Assembly (NCBI GenBank): GCA_020721045.1
Contig: DYNN01000006.1
Location: 1-64,000 of the forward strand
Length of the DNA stretch: 64,000 bases
Reading direction: 5' to 3'
Origin: Thiomargarita sp.
GTDB lineage: Bacteria > Pseudomonadota > Gammaproteobacteria > Beggiatoales > Beggiatoaceae
Shown here: piece by piece, positions 9,353-17,488 of the stretch
Layout: each line of letters starts with the position of its first letter
How positions within the stretch are numbered: position 1 is the first letter of the stretch
Program-made: the position numbers and the translations under genes
The notes under the pieces: generated by a model
Seen by the model: the letters and a program-made list of their open reading frames with translations, nothing else
The model's database searches: none
What the model was told of the DNA's origin: nothing

Positions 9353-10677
9353 ACTAATTCTCGTAATGGTTTAGATAATTTAGCAAAAATTTGATTAAGT
9401 TCGTCAGTGACTTCTGAAATAAGTGAGCCGTCATTTTCTGTTTGTTCTGCTAAATAAAAATGAGTTTGTGATCTAATCTCACTATTTTCACTAAGAACTT
9501 TAAGTGCTTGAATAAGATAAGGACTGTGAGAAGTCAATAATACAGGAATTCCTTGTTCCACCAATTTAATAATAATTTTGGCATATTCAACTTGCCAAGT
9601 GGGATGCAAGTGAGTTTCTGGTTCATCTATAATCAAGGGACGACGTTTACCTAAAACATTAGCTTTTAACAACAATTGTAGTGTCCCAAACGCTTTAACC
9701 CCTGATGCTGCATTGATAGGGCGATAAGTAATCTCTTCTGTTTTATAAAATAAAAAATCTCTTTCATCGGAGGAAAAATTAAAACCAATGCCATTAACCA
9801 CTTCCGAGATTTGCTGTTCTAATCCTTGAAATTCTGTTAAATCAAACAACGGTGAATATTGCGCATTTTCTATTTTATTTATCAAATCTTTTATATGAAG
9901 TGCTACTTTAGGTCTTGATGTACCCATATTATCAGTGTCAAGCAAGGTATCCGCGTAATTGATTAAACGATAGAATTGTAAATAAATAGGACTTTCAATA
10001 AAGGTCGCATCTTCAAAGAATAAATCATCGGTAAAACGCAATGCATTTACTTTATTAGATTGTATCCCTATTTCTACAATCTCATGTTCTCCTTCAAAAA
10101 CAGATACTCGAGATAATAACGAAAGATTTCTCTTTGGGGTAATCTCAGAATAAAATTCAGAAAAAAACGTTTTTTGTAATGCTCTCTTGATTATTTCTTC
10201 TTTGTTTTCTTCTTGAAATAAAATTGTTTCTAATTTATCAAGATGATGCAAGATTTCAGTTTTTGTCTTATCACTATTAGAACTATGTTCTATATTTGCT
10301 GAAGCTAAAAGCGATAATAACTTTTGTTTTATGTCATTAAATTTTTTTTCAGTTGTTCCAAATAAATCAGCTTGCAATGAATTAATCAGTGTTCTAGGAT
10401 AAAATTCGTCTACTGTCAAATGTCTAATATGAATATAAGGTAAGTTAGAAAGCTCTTTTCTAAGTAAAAAATAGATCATCTCAGCAATTTTTCTAATTTT
10501 AATTTCTCTATTTTCTTCTAAATCTTGCTCATAACGGCTTAAGGCTTTAATAAGCGCGAACCATAAGCGTCCTACAGTACTTTTGCCTGTATCATTATCA
10601 CCTGCAATAACCGTTAAACCGTCCAAAGAGACTTCTGCACGTTCGATCATGCCCAGATTTTCAATTTTTAATTGCAT
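9349..10677 (-). CDS. ABC-type AAA_15/AAA_21 (OLD/SMC-like) ATPase
   Basis: 442 residues with a complete ABC ATPase set: Walker A GDNDTGKST (26-34), signature-like NAASGVKAFG (322-331), Walker B PLIIDEPETHLHP (347-359) and switch His384 in LTSHSPYL. The 250 or so residues between Walker A and the signature are mostly helical and charged, as in the inserted arms of OLD-, RloC- or PARIS-type ATPases. There is no C-terminal TOPRIM domain, so any nuclease activity would come from the overlapping partner gene. The pair is inserted between hflC and DUF2065 on the same strand, with a long hairpin (10691-10729) separating it from hflC. Defence or stress function is inferred from architecture only. 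Confidence 0.8.
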   Translation of the reverse strand: MQLKIENLGMIERAEVSLDGLTVIAGDNDTGKSTVGRLWFALIKALSRYEQDLEENREIKIRKIAEMIYFLLRKELSNLPYIHIRHLTVDEFYPRTLINSLQADLFGTTEKKFNDIKQKLLSLLASANIEHSSNSDKTKTEILHHLDKLETILFQEENKEEIIKRALQKTFFSEFYSEITPKRNLSLLSRVSVFEGEHEIVEIGIQSNKVNALRFTDDLFFEDATFIESPIYLQFYRLINYADTLLDTDNMGTSRPKVALHIKDLINKIENAQYSPLFDLTEFQGLEQQISEVVNGIGFNFSSDERDFLFYKTEEITYRPINAASGVKAFGTLQLLLKANVLGKRRPLIIDEPETHLHPTWQVEYAKIIIKLVEQGIPVLLTSHSPYLIQALKVLSENSEIRSQTHFYLAEQTENDGSLISEVTDELNQIFAKLSKPLRELV

Positions 10678-10690
10678 ATTTCCAAATAAC

Positions 10691-10729
10691 AGAGTGAATA
10701 AACAATATTAAAACATTGTCTATCACTCT
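10691..10729 (-). terminator. Long hairpin between hflC and the ATPase cassette
   Basis: Arms AGAGTGAATAAACAAT (10691-10706) and ATTGTCTATCACTCT (10715-10729) pair around an 8-nt loop with one bulged base; the only mismatch becomes a U-G wobble in minus-strand RNA. No good U-run follows (GUUAUUU). It could be a weak terminator or attenuator ending the hfl transcript, an mRNA-stabilising stem, or part of a regulatory site for the cassette. Confidence 0.45.
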
Positions 10730-10742
10730 AATATCCTAGATT

Positions 10743-11621
10743 TTACTCAGTAGATTGAGGTAGTTGGTTTTTGAAATAGCGGAAGAAATCTGAATCTGGT
10801 TGCAATAACAAAATATCGCTTTTATCGCTAAATGATTTCTTATAAGCATTTAAAGAACGATAAAGTTCGTAAAATCCAATATCTTTCTGAAAAGCGTCCG
10901 CATACAATTGGGAAGCAGTTGCATCGCCTAAACCACGTATAATTTCGGCTTCTCTTTCTGCCACCGCAACAATTTCTACACTTTCACGATCGGCTTCTGC
11001 ACGAATTCTTTGAGCATCGGCTTTACCACGTTGTCGCCAATCTTCTGCCACTTGCTCACGTTCGGTGCGCATTCTTTTATAAACTGCTGCACTGACTTCT
11101 TTGGGTAATTCAATCTTTTTGATTCGCACATCCACAATTTGAATACCAAATTCTTTTGCCCGTTCACTGGCTTGCTTGGTAATATAATCCATAATCACTG
11201 CACGATCGCCAGATACAACTTCTTTAATATCACGAATACCAAATTGACTGCGTAAACCATCAGCAACCACTTCACTTAATCGATTGCTAGCACGATCTTC
11301 GTTACCGCCCATAGTGGTGTAATATTGCCTCACATCCTCAATGCGCCATTTGACGAAAGAATCAACGATTAAGTTCTTCTTTTCTTTGGTTAAATATTTC
11401 TCAGATTTTGAATTAACAGTTTGAATTCGTTTATCAAATTTATAAACTCTTTCCACTATCGGTACTTTAAAATGTATCCCCGGTTTATAATCAGCATGGA
11501 TTACTTCACCTAAACGCAGTTTTAAGGCAACTTCTGTCTCTGAAACGGTAAATAGAGACATTAACGAAATAATCGTACTAATAATCAATAAGATCAGAAC
11601 AAGCAATTTACTCATTTCCAT
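10743..11621 (-). CDS. hflC: HflC, SPFH-family modulator of FtsH
   Basis: A membrane-anchored SPFH/prohibitin-type protein that with HflK forms a large periplasmic cage around the FtsH protease and tempers its action. It has 292 residues, with one N-terminal membrane helix (about 5-25), then the band-7 domain (VSETEVALKLRLGEV, DKRIQTVNSKSEKYLTKEKK, LVDSFVKWRI) and a C-terminal helical region with the KADAQRIRAEADRE heptad stretch. The start overlaps the hflK stop by one base (TAATG); a second ATG two codons later is possible. The C-terminus is followed by the insertion described at 8705-10677. Confidence 0.95.
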   Translation of the reverse strand: MEMSKLLVLILLIISTIISLMSLFTVSETEVALKLRLGEVIHADYKPGIHFKVPIVERVYKFDKRIQTVNSKSEKYLTKEKKNLIVDSFVKWRIEDVRQYYTTMGGNEDRASNRLSEVVADGLRSQFGIRDIKEVVSGDRAVIMDYITKQASERAKEFGIQIVDVRIKKIELPKEVSAAVYKRMRTEREQVAEDWRQRGKADAQRIRAEADRESVEIVAVAEREAEIIRGLGDATASQLYADAFQKDIGFYELYRSLNAYKKSFSDKSDILLLQPDSDFFRYFKNQLPQSTE

Positions 11622-12775
11622 TAGCGACTTCCTCTGCTGCGTGGATCATCAATGGGGGTATTTGTAGTAGCTGGTGGTGCAGTCACTGTTGGTTGATTAT
11701 CTGTTGATAATACGGGCATTGAAGGTAATTTTTCTTTGCTTGAATTTAACAGTTTATCCAAAGGTAACAGCATGACATTATTCCCTTTATCAACATCAAC
11801 TAAAATCTTAGTACTATTCGATAACACCGTTTCCATCGCTTCCAAATAAAGACGCATACGAATAATTTGAGGTGATTTATTAAACTGAGCCAAAATACTT
11901 AAAAAACGTTTAGTTTCACCAGTGGCTTGCTCCACAACTGTCACTTTATAAGCAGCTGCTTGTTGTTCTAATTTTGCTTTAGTACCTTCAGCTTGTCGTT
12001 TAATTTTATTCGCATAAGTCTTAGCTTCATTTTTATAACTTTCTTCATCTTCACGTGCTTTAATAACATCTGCAAAAGATTCTTGTACTTCAGCTGGGGG
12101 TTGTGCATCTTGCATATTAACATTATTAACAGACAAGCCCGCCAAATAACGATCTAGCATTTCTTGAATTAACAATTTCGTATTTTGAGCTACCTCGTCA
12201 CGTCCTGTAGTCAAAACATTGTCCATAACGCTATTACCCACGACTTCACGTAATGAACTTTCAGTTGCTTGACGCAAAGTTTCATCCGGCTCACGCACGT
12301 TAAATAAATAATCTTTCGCATCACGCACTTGATATTGAATGACTAATTCCATTTCAATAATATTTTCATCTTTAGTCAACATCAACGCTTTATGTGTCAC
12401 AGCGCGAATTTGATCAACGTTGACTTTTTGCACTTGTTCAATGGGATAAGGAAAATGCCAATTTAAACCTTGCAAAGTTGTACGTGTATAAGCACCAAAC
12501 CGAGTTTCAACCCCTTGTTCTGCCGGTTGTATAATATAAAAGCCAAATAAACTCCAAATAATCAGCATAACAAAAAAAATAAAGCCAATGAATCCCCAGC
12601 CAATACCTTCTCCATCACTACCACCGTGAGTAGGATGTTTACTACCTCCAAAAATATTTCTAAATTTATCCTGTATTTTTTTTACCACTTCATCCAAATC
12701 AGGTGGTCCTTGATCATCTTTTCGGTGGCCCCAAGGGTCTTTATTCCCATTACCACCCGGTTCATTCCAAGCCAT
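11621..12775 (-). CDS. hflK: HflK, SPFH-family modulator of FtsH
   Basis: Partner of HflC in the FtsH-associated complex. The N-terminus MAWNEPGGNGNKDPWG is the typical glycine/asparagine-rich HflK start, followed by DLDEVVKKIQDKFRNIFGG, a membrane helix (about 68-88) and the band-7 domain (IIQPAEQGVETRFG, GLNWHFPYPIE, MLTKDENIIEMELVIQYQV). I place the start at the ATG at 12775 because GGAG lies 7-8 nt upstream; a longer frame opens at 12814 but adds 13 residues unlike other HflK proteins. The C-terminal tail is Pro/Thr-rich. It follows hflX by 72 bp and overlaps hflC by one base. Confidence 0.95.
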   Translation of the reverse strand: MAWNEPGGNGNKDPWGHRKDDQGPPDLDEVVKKIQDKFRNIFGGSKHPTHGGSDGEGIGWGFIGFIFFVMLIIWSLFGFYIIQPAEQGVETRFGAYTRTTLQGLNWHFPYPIEQVQKVNVDQIRAVTHKALMLTKDENIIEMELVIQYQVRDAKDYLFNVREPDETLRQATESSLREVVGNSVMDNVLTTGRDEVAQNTKLLIQEMLDRYLAGLSVNNVNMQDAQPPAEVQESFADVIKAREDEESYKNEAKTYANKIKRQAEGTKAKLEQQAAAYKVTVVEQATGETKRFLSILAQFNKSPQIIRMRLYLEAMETVLSNSTKILVDVDKGNNVMLLPLDKLLNSSKEKLPSMPVLSTDNQPTVTAPPATTNTPIDDPRSRGSR

Positions 12776-12847
12776 ATATAGACTCCATTGACTGTAAATG
12801 CAAATAATACACAATAATTCCGTGTAGCTGTTGCTTGAGCAAAATGT

Positions 12848-14161
12848 TTAATTGTATGAATTTGGTGAAAATTCTGCAAGAGAATTTATAGATTGCAATT
12901 GCGGTTCTGAAGCGAATAATTGAGTAAGCTTTTGATCTGCTATATATATATCTAGTAAACTATCGCCATTTTCCGCATAACGTTCTTCGATAACGATACC
13001 TGATGCGAACAAGCGCGCACGTAATTCCCCGTGTTCTACAGGGACTCTTACCCATTGATGGACGCGATTTTGATTAAGATAATGACTTAATGCCGCTTGT
13101 AATAAATCAATACCCTCTCCAGTCAAAGCCGATAACCAAATTTTAGTCACCTGTCCCGTTTGATCTCTTTCTTCGCGGGCTTCGCTGTCGGGTAATTGAT
13201 CAATTTTATTATAAACAATCAATTGCGGCACTTCTTTAGCACCAATTTCTTCTAATACTTGATTGACTTGTGTCACGCGTTCTTGACGATGTTCATCACT
13301 GGCATCAACAACATGCAGCAATAAAATCGCTTGGCAAGTTTCTTCTAAAGTTGCGTGAAAAGCAGCCACTAACGTATGAGGCAATTGCTGGATAAATCCC
13401 ACTGTATCCGCTAAAATCAGAGGAGTTTTGTCAGGCAATTGCACTCGTCGTAATGTAGCATCTAAAGTGGCAAACAGTTGATCTGCCACGTATAAATTTG
13501 AATGTGTCATGTGATTGAATAAAGTTGATTTACCCGCATTCGTATAACCAACCAAAGAGATCACCGGCAATTCCGCTTTACGTCTTGCTTTACGACTAAG
13601 TTCACGCTGTTGAGAAACTTTTTCTAACCGTTTATAAATATATTTAATGCGTTCCGCTAGCAAACGACGATCAGTTTCCAACTGCGTTTCACCTGGTCCG
13701 CGTAATCCAATCCCACCGCGTTGCCGTTCTAAGTGAGTCCAACCACGTACTAAACGCGTTGATAAATATTGCAATTGCGCTAATTCAACTTGTAATTTTC
13801 CTTCAAAAGAACGGGCGCGCTGAGCAAAAATATCTAAAATGACACCGGTGCGATCTAACACACGACACTGCAATGCACGTTCTAAATTTCTCTCTTGACT
13901 CGGCGTTAATTCATGATTGACCAAGACCACATCTGCTTTTTTGAGAGCGACCATATCGGCAATTTCTTGCAATTTGCCACTGCCCACAAAAGTACCCGGT
14001 TCTGGGGTATGTCGGGTACCTGTTATCTTAGCGACAGTAACCACACCGGCTGAATGGGCAAGTTCTGAAAATTCAGCTAAATCAGCCTGATGTGTTTTAC
14101 ACGTCAAGGTTAAGTGCACTAAAATAGCGCACTCCCCATTTTTTTGTGGTCGATCAAACAT
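12848..14161 (-). CDS. hflX: Ribosome-associated GTPase HflX
   Basis: A 437-residue GTPase of the Obg-HflX superfamily that splits stalled or heat-damaged 70S ribosomes. The N-terminal HflX domain includes DVVLVNHELTPSQERNLE and LDRTGVILDIFAQRA. A charged helical linker contains GGIGLRGPGETQLETDRR, and the G domain carries G1 GYTNAGKST, G3 DTVGF and G4 YNKID. A C-terminal domain follows. All catalytic motifs are intact. It lies 49 bp after hfq, the normal order in Gammaproteobacteria. Confidence 0.96.
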   Translation of the reverse strand: MFDRPQKNGECAILVHLTLTCKTHQADLAEFSELAHSAGVVTVAKITGTRHTPEPGTFVGSGKLQEIADMVALKKADVVLVNHELTPSQERNLERALQCRVLDRTGVILDIFAQRARSFEGKLQVELAQLQYLSTRLVRGWTHLERQRGGIGLRGPGETQLETDRRLLAERIKYIYKRLEKVSQQRELSRKARRKAELPVISLVGYTNAGKSTLFNHMTHSNLYVADQLFATLDATLRRVQLPDKTPLILADTVGFIQQLPHTLVAAFHATLEETCQAILLLHVVDASDEHRQERVTQVNQVLEEIGAKEVPQLIVYNKIDQLPDSEAREERDQTGQVTKIWLSALTGEGIDLLQAALSHYLNQNRVHQWVRVPVEHGELRARLFASGIVIEERYAENGDSLLDIYIADQKLTQLFASEPQLQSINSLAEFSPNSYN

Positions 14162-14210
14162 CCAAAGTCCTTTTAAAAATAATGACGTAGGGAATAATTA
14201 ACACACAAAT

Positions 14211-14465
14211 TTATTCTTCAGATTTTTCATCATCAAATTCTTCGATATTCATTCTCACATTGCGAGCAGGTACAATTGTAGAAATAGCATGTTTATAAAC
14301 CATTTGACTCACAGTATTTTTTAATAAAATAACGAATTGATCAAAGGATTCCACTTGACCTTGTAATTTAATCCCATTAACTAGATAGATAGAAACTGGA
14401 ATACGGTCCCTACGCAGCGCATTTAAAAAAGGGTCTTGTAATGATTGCCCTTTGATTTTACTCAT
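14211..14465 (-). CDS. hfq: RNA chaperone Hfq
   Basis: An 84-residue Sm-like protein that forms a hexamer and pairs small RNAs with mRNAs. The N-terminal [19 protein letters not shown] holds the proximal-face Gln and Asp and the lateral arginines; Sm motif 1 spans [20 protein letters not shown] and Sm motif 2 is [11 protein letters not shown]. The acidic C-terminal tail ([12 protein letters not shown]) is short. A good GGAG lies 8 nt before the ATG. miaA, the usual upstream neighbour, is absent; a histidine kinase gene is there instead. Confidence 0.97.
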   Translation of the reverse strand: MSKIKGQSLQDPFLNALRRDRIPVSIYLVNGIKLQGQVESFDQFVILLKNTVSQMVYKHAISTIVPARNVRMNIEEFDDEKSEE

Positions 14466-14592
14466 TTTATAATTCTCCTTCGTATTTTAAATAACTTTCA
14501 CCACCATGCCACCGACAAAAATTGCACTTTGTTGTTTTTCTATTAGGATAGCATTTTAAACTTCAATTATACTGTACCTATGCGAATCTTTC

Positions 14593-16776
14593 TCACTTTG
14601 CTTTCAACTGATGCGGCAAACTCACAATAAATTTACTTCCTTTTCCTTCTTGAGATACCGCTCTAATACGTCCTTTGTGTTGCTTAACAATTTGATAAAC
14701 AATAGATAAACCTAATCCTGTACCATCACCAATAGGTTTGGTCGTAAAAAAAGGATCAAATATTTTAGCCAATACTGATTTAGGAATTCCCTTACCTGTA
14801 TCTTGGATAATAATATGAACAAATTGATCATCTGCTGAAGTAGATATTTGAATAATACCTTTTTCTTCAATTGCTTGCACTGCATTAGTTAATAAATTTA
14901 AAAATACTTGATTAATTTGTGAAGGAGAACATTCAATAGTTGGAATATTACCATAATTTTTACGTACTTCTGTTTTATATTTCAGCATATTATGCGCAAT
15001 AATCAAAACGCTATCTAAAGATTCATTCAAATTCACGTCTGAAATAGCGGCTAAATCTAAGCGACTGAAATTTTTCAAATTAACGACCAAGTTTGAAATT
15101 TGAGCAATACCGTGTATTGTATCGGCAATTAATTGTTTCATCTCAATAAAGGTGTCATCTTCCTCAAATTTCTGGCTTAATTCCGTAATTGTGGCAAATT
15201 GTGTATTAATTGCTTCTTCAGATGTATCACCTGCCGTTAATAATATGACTAATCGATTGTAAGCATCAATTAATTCTTTGATTTCTTTCAATAAATCTTC
15301 AGTCAGCTCTACATTATTTTTAATATATCCCAAAGGCGTATTAATTTCATGCGCAACACCCGCCACCATTTGACCCAAGGAAGCCATTTTTTCTGATTGA
15401 ATTAACTGCGTTTGTGATTGTTTTAAACGTTTATACGCTTTAGTCAATTCTTGGGTGCGTTCTTGTACGCGCTTTTCTAAATTATTAATTAATTCACTGA
15501 GTTGTAACTCCATACTGCTAAATGAAAGTGCCAATTCACCAATTTCATCTTTTCGATCAACAGGTAAATCTTGATCCCATTGACCTTCAGCAATTTTTTT
15601 AGCTGCAACATTTAATTGCATAATCGGTTGAATAATCCATTGAGCCGCAATAAATCCAATTAAAATCGCCACTAACAGTGCAATAAAAGTAAGTAAAATC
15701 GTATCACGTGTATTTGCATTAATATTTTTCATAAAATCAGTTTCAGGAATAATCACCACCGTCAACCAATCTAAACCGCGTCCATCTTTTAGCGGTGAAA
15801 TTTGCAGATAATACCGTTCTCCATTGAAAGTAAAATTTAAATGCTGCGTTGCAGTAATTTGAGTAAAATTACCAAATGTTTTAAGTAAAAATTGCGCTGT
15901 GGCTTGTGTGATTGTATCTTTACTTTCAGTTGCCACCAACCGACTGATTGATTGAGTTGTTTCTGTTCGGATAAAAGGCAATTCATCTGTGGAAGTCGCA
16001 ATCAAATTGCCAGTGCGTTCCATGATAAAGGTTTGTCCCGTTTGTCCAATTTTCAAGTTCTTTAAAAATTTACCCACTTCTGCTAATGTCAAATCGGAAC
16101 TCGCAACCCCGACTAATTGACCACTCATATCATGAATTGGTTGATCCGCTGAAATCGTCATGCTGACACCAGAAAAATACGCATAAACCTCTGTCCATAT
16201 TGGCTTATTTGCTTTGATTGCTTCAATATACCAAGGACGAGAACGGGGATCATAATTTTCTTGAATTTTATCAATTTTGATCTGATTACCATTATCATCA
16301 ACCGACCAAGTGCGAATCACGCTTTTGCCATCGGTTCTATCCATATCTTGAATCATACTGGAACCGTCGTCAAAAAACTGTACCCCAATATATTCGCCCG
16401 TTTCAGTGCCTAATGCCACATAACTCACTGTATTAAAACTTTTTCTTTCATGCCATAAATAACGTTTCAACTCTGCTAAATTATCTAATTTCAACACGCC
16501 CAAGCGCACCGCGTCAGCATTGAGTTGATTTACTAAATGAGGCATTTCTAGATAAGTGCGCAGATGTTGTTGAATCCGTGTAGTAAATTCGTCGCGCAGT
16601 TGAGCAGCTAAATCATTTACTGCTTTTTGTCCATTATTAAATGATAACCATCCCGTTAATCCAACTGCGAGAATAATTTGTCCGACAAATAGGAAGATAA
16701 GTACGAATTTAAGGGGTAGTTTTCCTGAAATTTTTGCAGTTAATACGGCAATTTTTTCCTTCAGTTTTACGTGCAT
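14593..16776 (-). CDS. Cache-HAMP sensor histidine kinase (orphan)
   Basis: 727 residues. TM1 at about 23-43, an extracytoplasmic dCache-type sensor (about 45-350, with RPWYIEAIKANKPIWTEVY and IMERTGNLIATS), TM2 at about 358-378, HAMP (about 372-425), a coiled coil (430-465), then the kinase. The phospho-acceptor is His476 in VAHEINTPLGYIKNN, and the ATPase motifs are the N-box NQVFLNLLTNAVQ, DTGKGIP, FDPFFTTK and GTGLGLS. A helical insert of about 90 residues separates the H-box from the rest of the dimerisation region. It resembles the DctB/ZraS-like group with extended dimerisation helices. No response regulator is nearby, so its partner is unknown. It is transcribed away from the giant gene, 127 bp before hfq. 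Confidence 0.88.
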   Translation of the reverse strand: MHVKLKEKIAVLTAKISGKLPLKFVLIFLFVGQIILAVGLTGWLSFNNGQKAVNDLAAQLRDEFTTRIQQHLRTYLEMPHLVNQLNADAVRLGVLKLDNLAELKRYLWHERKSFNTVSYVALGTETGEYIGVQFFDDGSSMIQDMDRTDGKSVIRTWSVDDNGNQIKIDKIQENYDPRSRPWYIEAIKANKPIWTEVYAYFSGVSMTISADQPIHDMSGQLVGVASSDLTLAEVGKFLKNLKIGQTGQTFIMERTGNLIATSTDELPFIRTETTQSISRLVATESKDTITQATAQFLLKTFGNFTQITATQHLNFTFNGERYYLQISPLKDGRGLDWLTVVIIPETDFMKNINANTRDTILLTFIALLVAILIGFIAAQWIIQPIMQLNVAAKKIAEGQWDQDLPVDRKDEIGELALSFSSMELQLSELINNLEKRVQERTQELTKAYKRLKQSQTQLIQSEKMASLGQMVAGVAHEINTPLGYIKNNVELTEDLLKEIKELIDAYNRLVILLTAGDTSEEAINTQFATITELSQKFEEDDTFIEMKQLIADTIHGIAQISNLVVNLKNFSRLDLAAISDVNLNESLDSVLIIAHNMLKYKTEVRKNYGNIPTIECSPSQINQVFLNLLTNAVQAIEEKGIIQISTSADDQFVHIIIQDTGKGIPKSVLAKIFDPFFTTKPIGDGTGLGLSIVYQIVKQHKGRIRAVSQEGKGSKFIVSLPHQLKAK

Positions 16777-16843
16777 AGCAGTTTATCTCGGGGTGCATGA
16801 TATTTAGACAGAAAAATTACTTACTCACCTTACGCACAACAGT

Positions 16844-16932
16844 GTTTGTAGGGTGCATAAACGCAGTGTCATGCACCAAGCAATTTCAACGTCACAAAGG
16901 TGTATGACGCTTCGCTTATACACCCTACAAAC
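16844..16932 (+). repeat. Dispersed palindromic element, copy A
   Basis: An 89-bp element with terminal inverted repeats GTTTGTAGGGTGCATAA and TTATACACCCTACAAAC (two mismatches). Each end is itself partly palindromic (GGGTGCATAAACGCAGTG / TGTCATGCACC). A closely related copy lies at 44769-44852 in the same orientation and a degenerate inverted one at 264-352. There is no coding capacity; it looks like a MITE- or REP-type element. Confidence 0.75.
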
Positions 16933-17005
16933 CAATGCCATTAAGTTAAGCGTTTCCTCCCTTTTTTAAAGGGGGAAGCAAAATTTCCTTAACTTAATGC
17001 TATTG
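16933..17005. repeat. Nested palindrome abutting copy A
   Basis: The outer arms, CAATGCCATTAAGTTAAG (16933-16950) and CTTAACTTAATGCTATTG (16988-17005), match at 16 of 18 positions. Inside is a second hairpin, TTTCCTCCCTTT against AAAGGGGGAAG (16953-16978). It begins directly where copy A ends, so the two may form a composite. It could also end transcription from either side. Confidence 0.6.
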
Positions 17006-17322
17006 ACCAAGCAGGGTGCGTTAGGTATCGTAGGCTAAATTAGAAATAACCGCATAATCTCATTATTTTTCATAAATTCCCTAGGCGACAAAGCAATGAA
17101 AATTTGAATAAGGACACTCTTTTGGAGCGTTGCATAGCTTATGTTTTACAGGATTATAATGAATTAACACTATCTATTAATAATAAATAATTTACTAATA
17201 AACGTAACTTATTGATTTAATTTAAATTAATTTGGAATATAATTTGCTTAATAATTTAATTATGCATTATAACTTAATAAAATTACTAAAAATATTAGTA
17301 ATAATTATTCATTTTTACGACG

Positions 17323-17349
17323 TTGGCAACACTTAAAATTTGCTATACT
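17323..17349 (+). promoter_or_regulatory. Possible extended -10 promoter of the giant gene
   Basis: TTGGCA (17323-17328) and TATACT (17344-17349) are separated by 15 nt, and the -10 is preceded by TGC, an extended -10. It lies at the edge of an AT-rich stretch and about 130 nt before the giant gene's ribosome-binding site. The prediction is by eye only. Confidence 0.4.
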
Positions 17350-17488
17350 AGGCAAAAAATCAAAGAAGTTTAGAACGGAATATCTTAATTGTCAACTGCT
17401 TAGATTGTTTTATAAACTCTAAGGTAGCACGATGTCAACATCAATCTAAGTAGTACAGACCAGACCTATTTTTTAGGGATATAGAATT

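Larger units (their letters stand above)
16777..17488. other. 712-bp non-coding region with repeats and giant-gene leader
   Basis: No convincing gene was seen. Reading towards the giant gene it holds a palindromic element (16844-16932), a second nested palindrome (16933-17005), a half-element beginning AGGGTGCGTTAGG near 17013, a strongly AT-rich stretch (about 17150-17320), and a promoter-like sequence (17323-17349). This leaves a 5' leader of roughly 130 nt before the giant gene, which has AGGGA at 17475-17479, 9 nt before its ATG. Confidence 0.7.
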
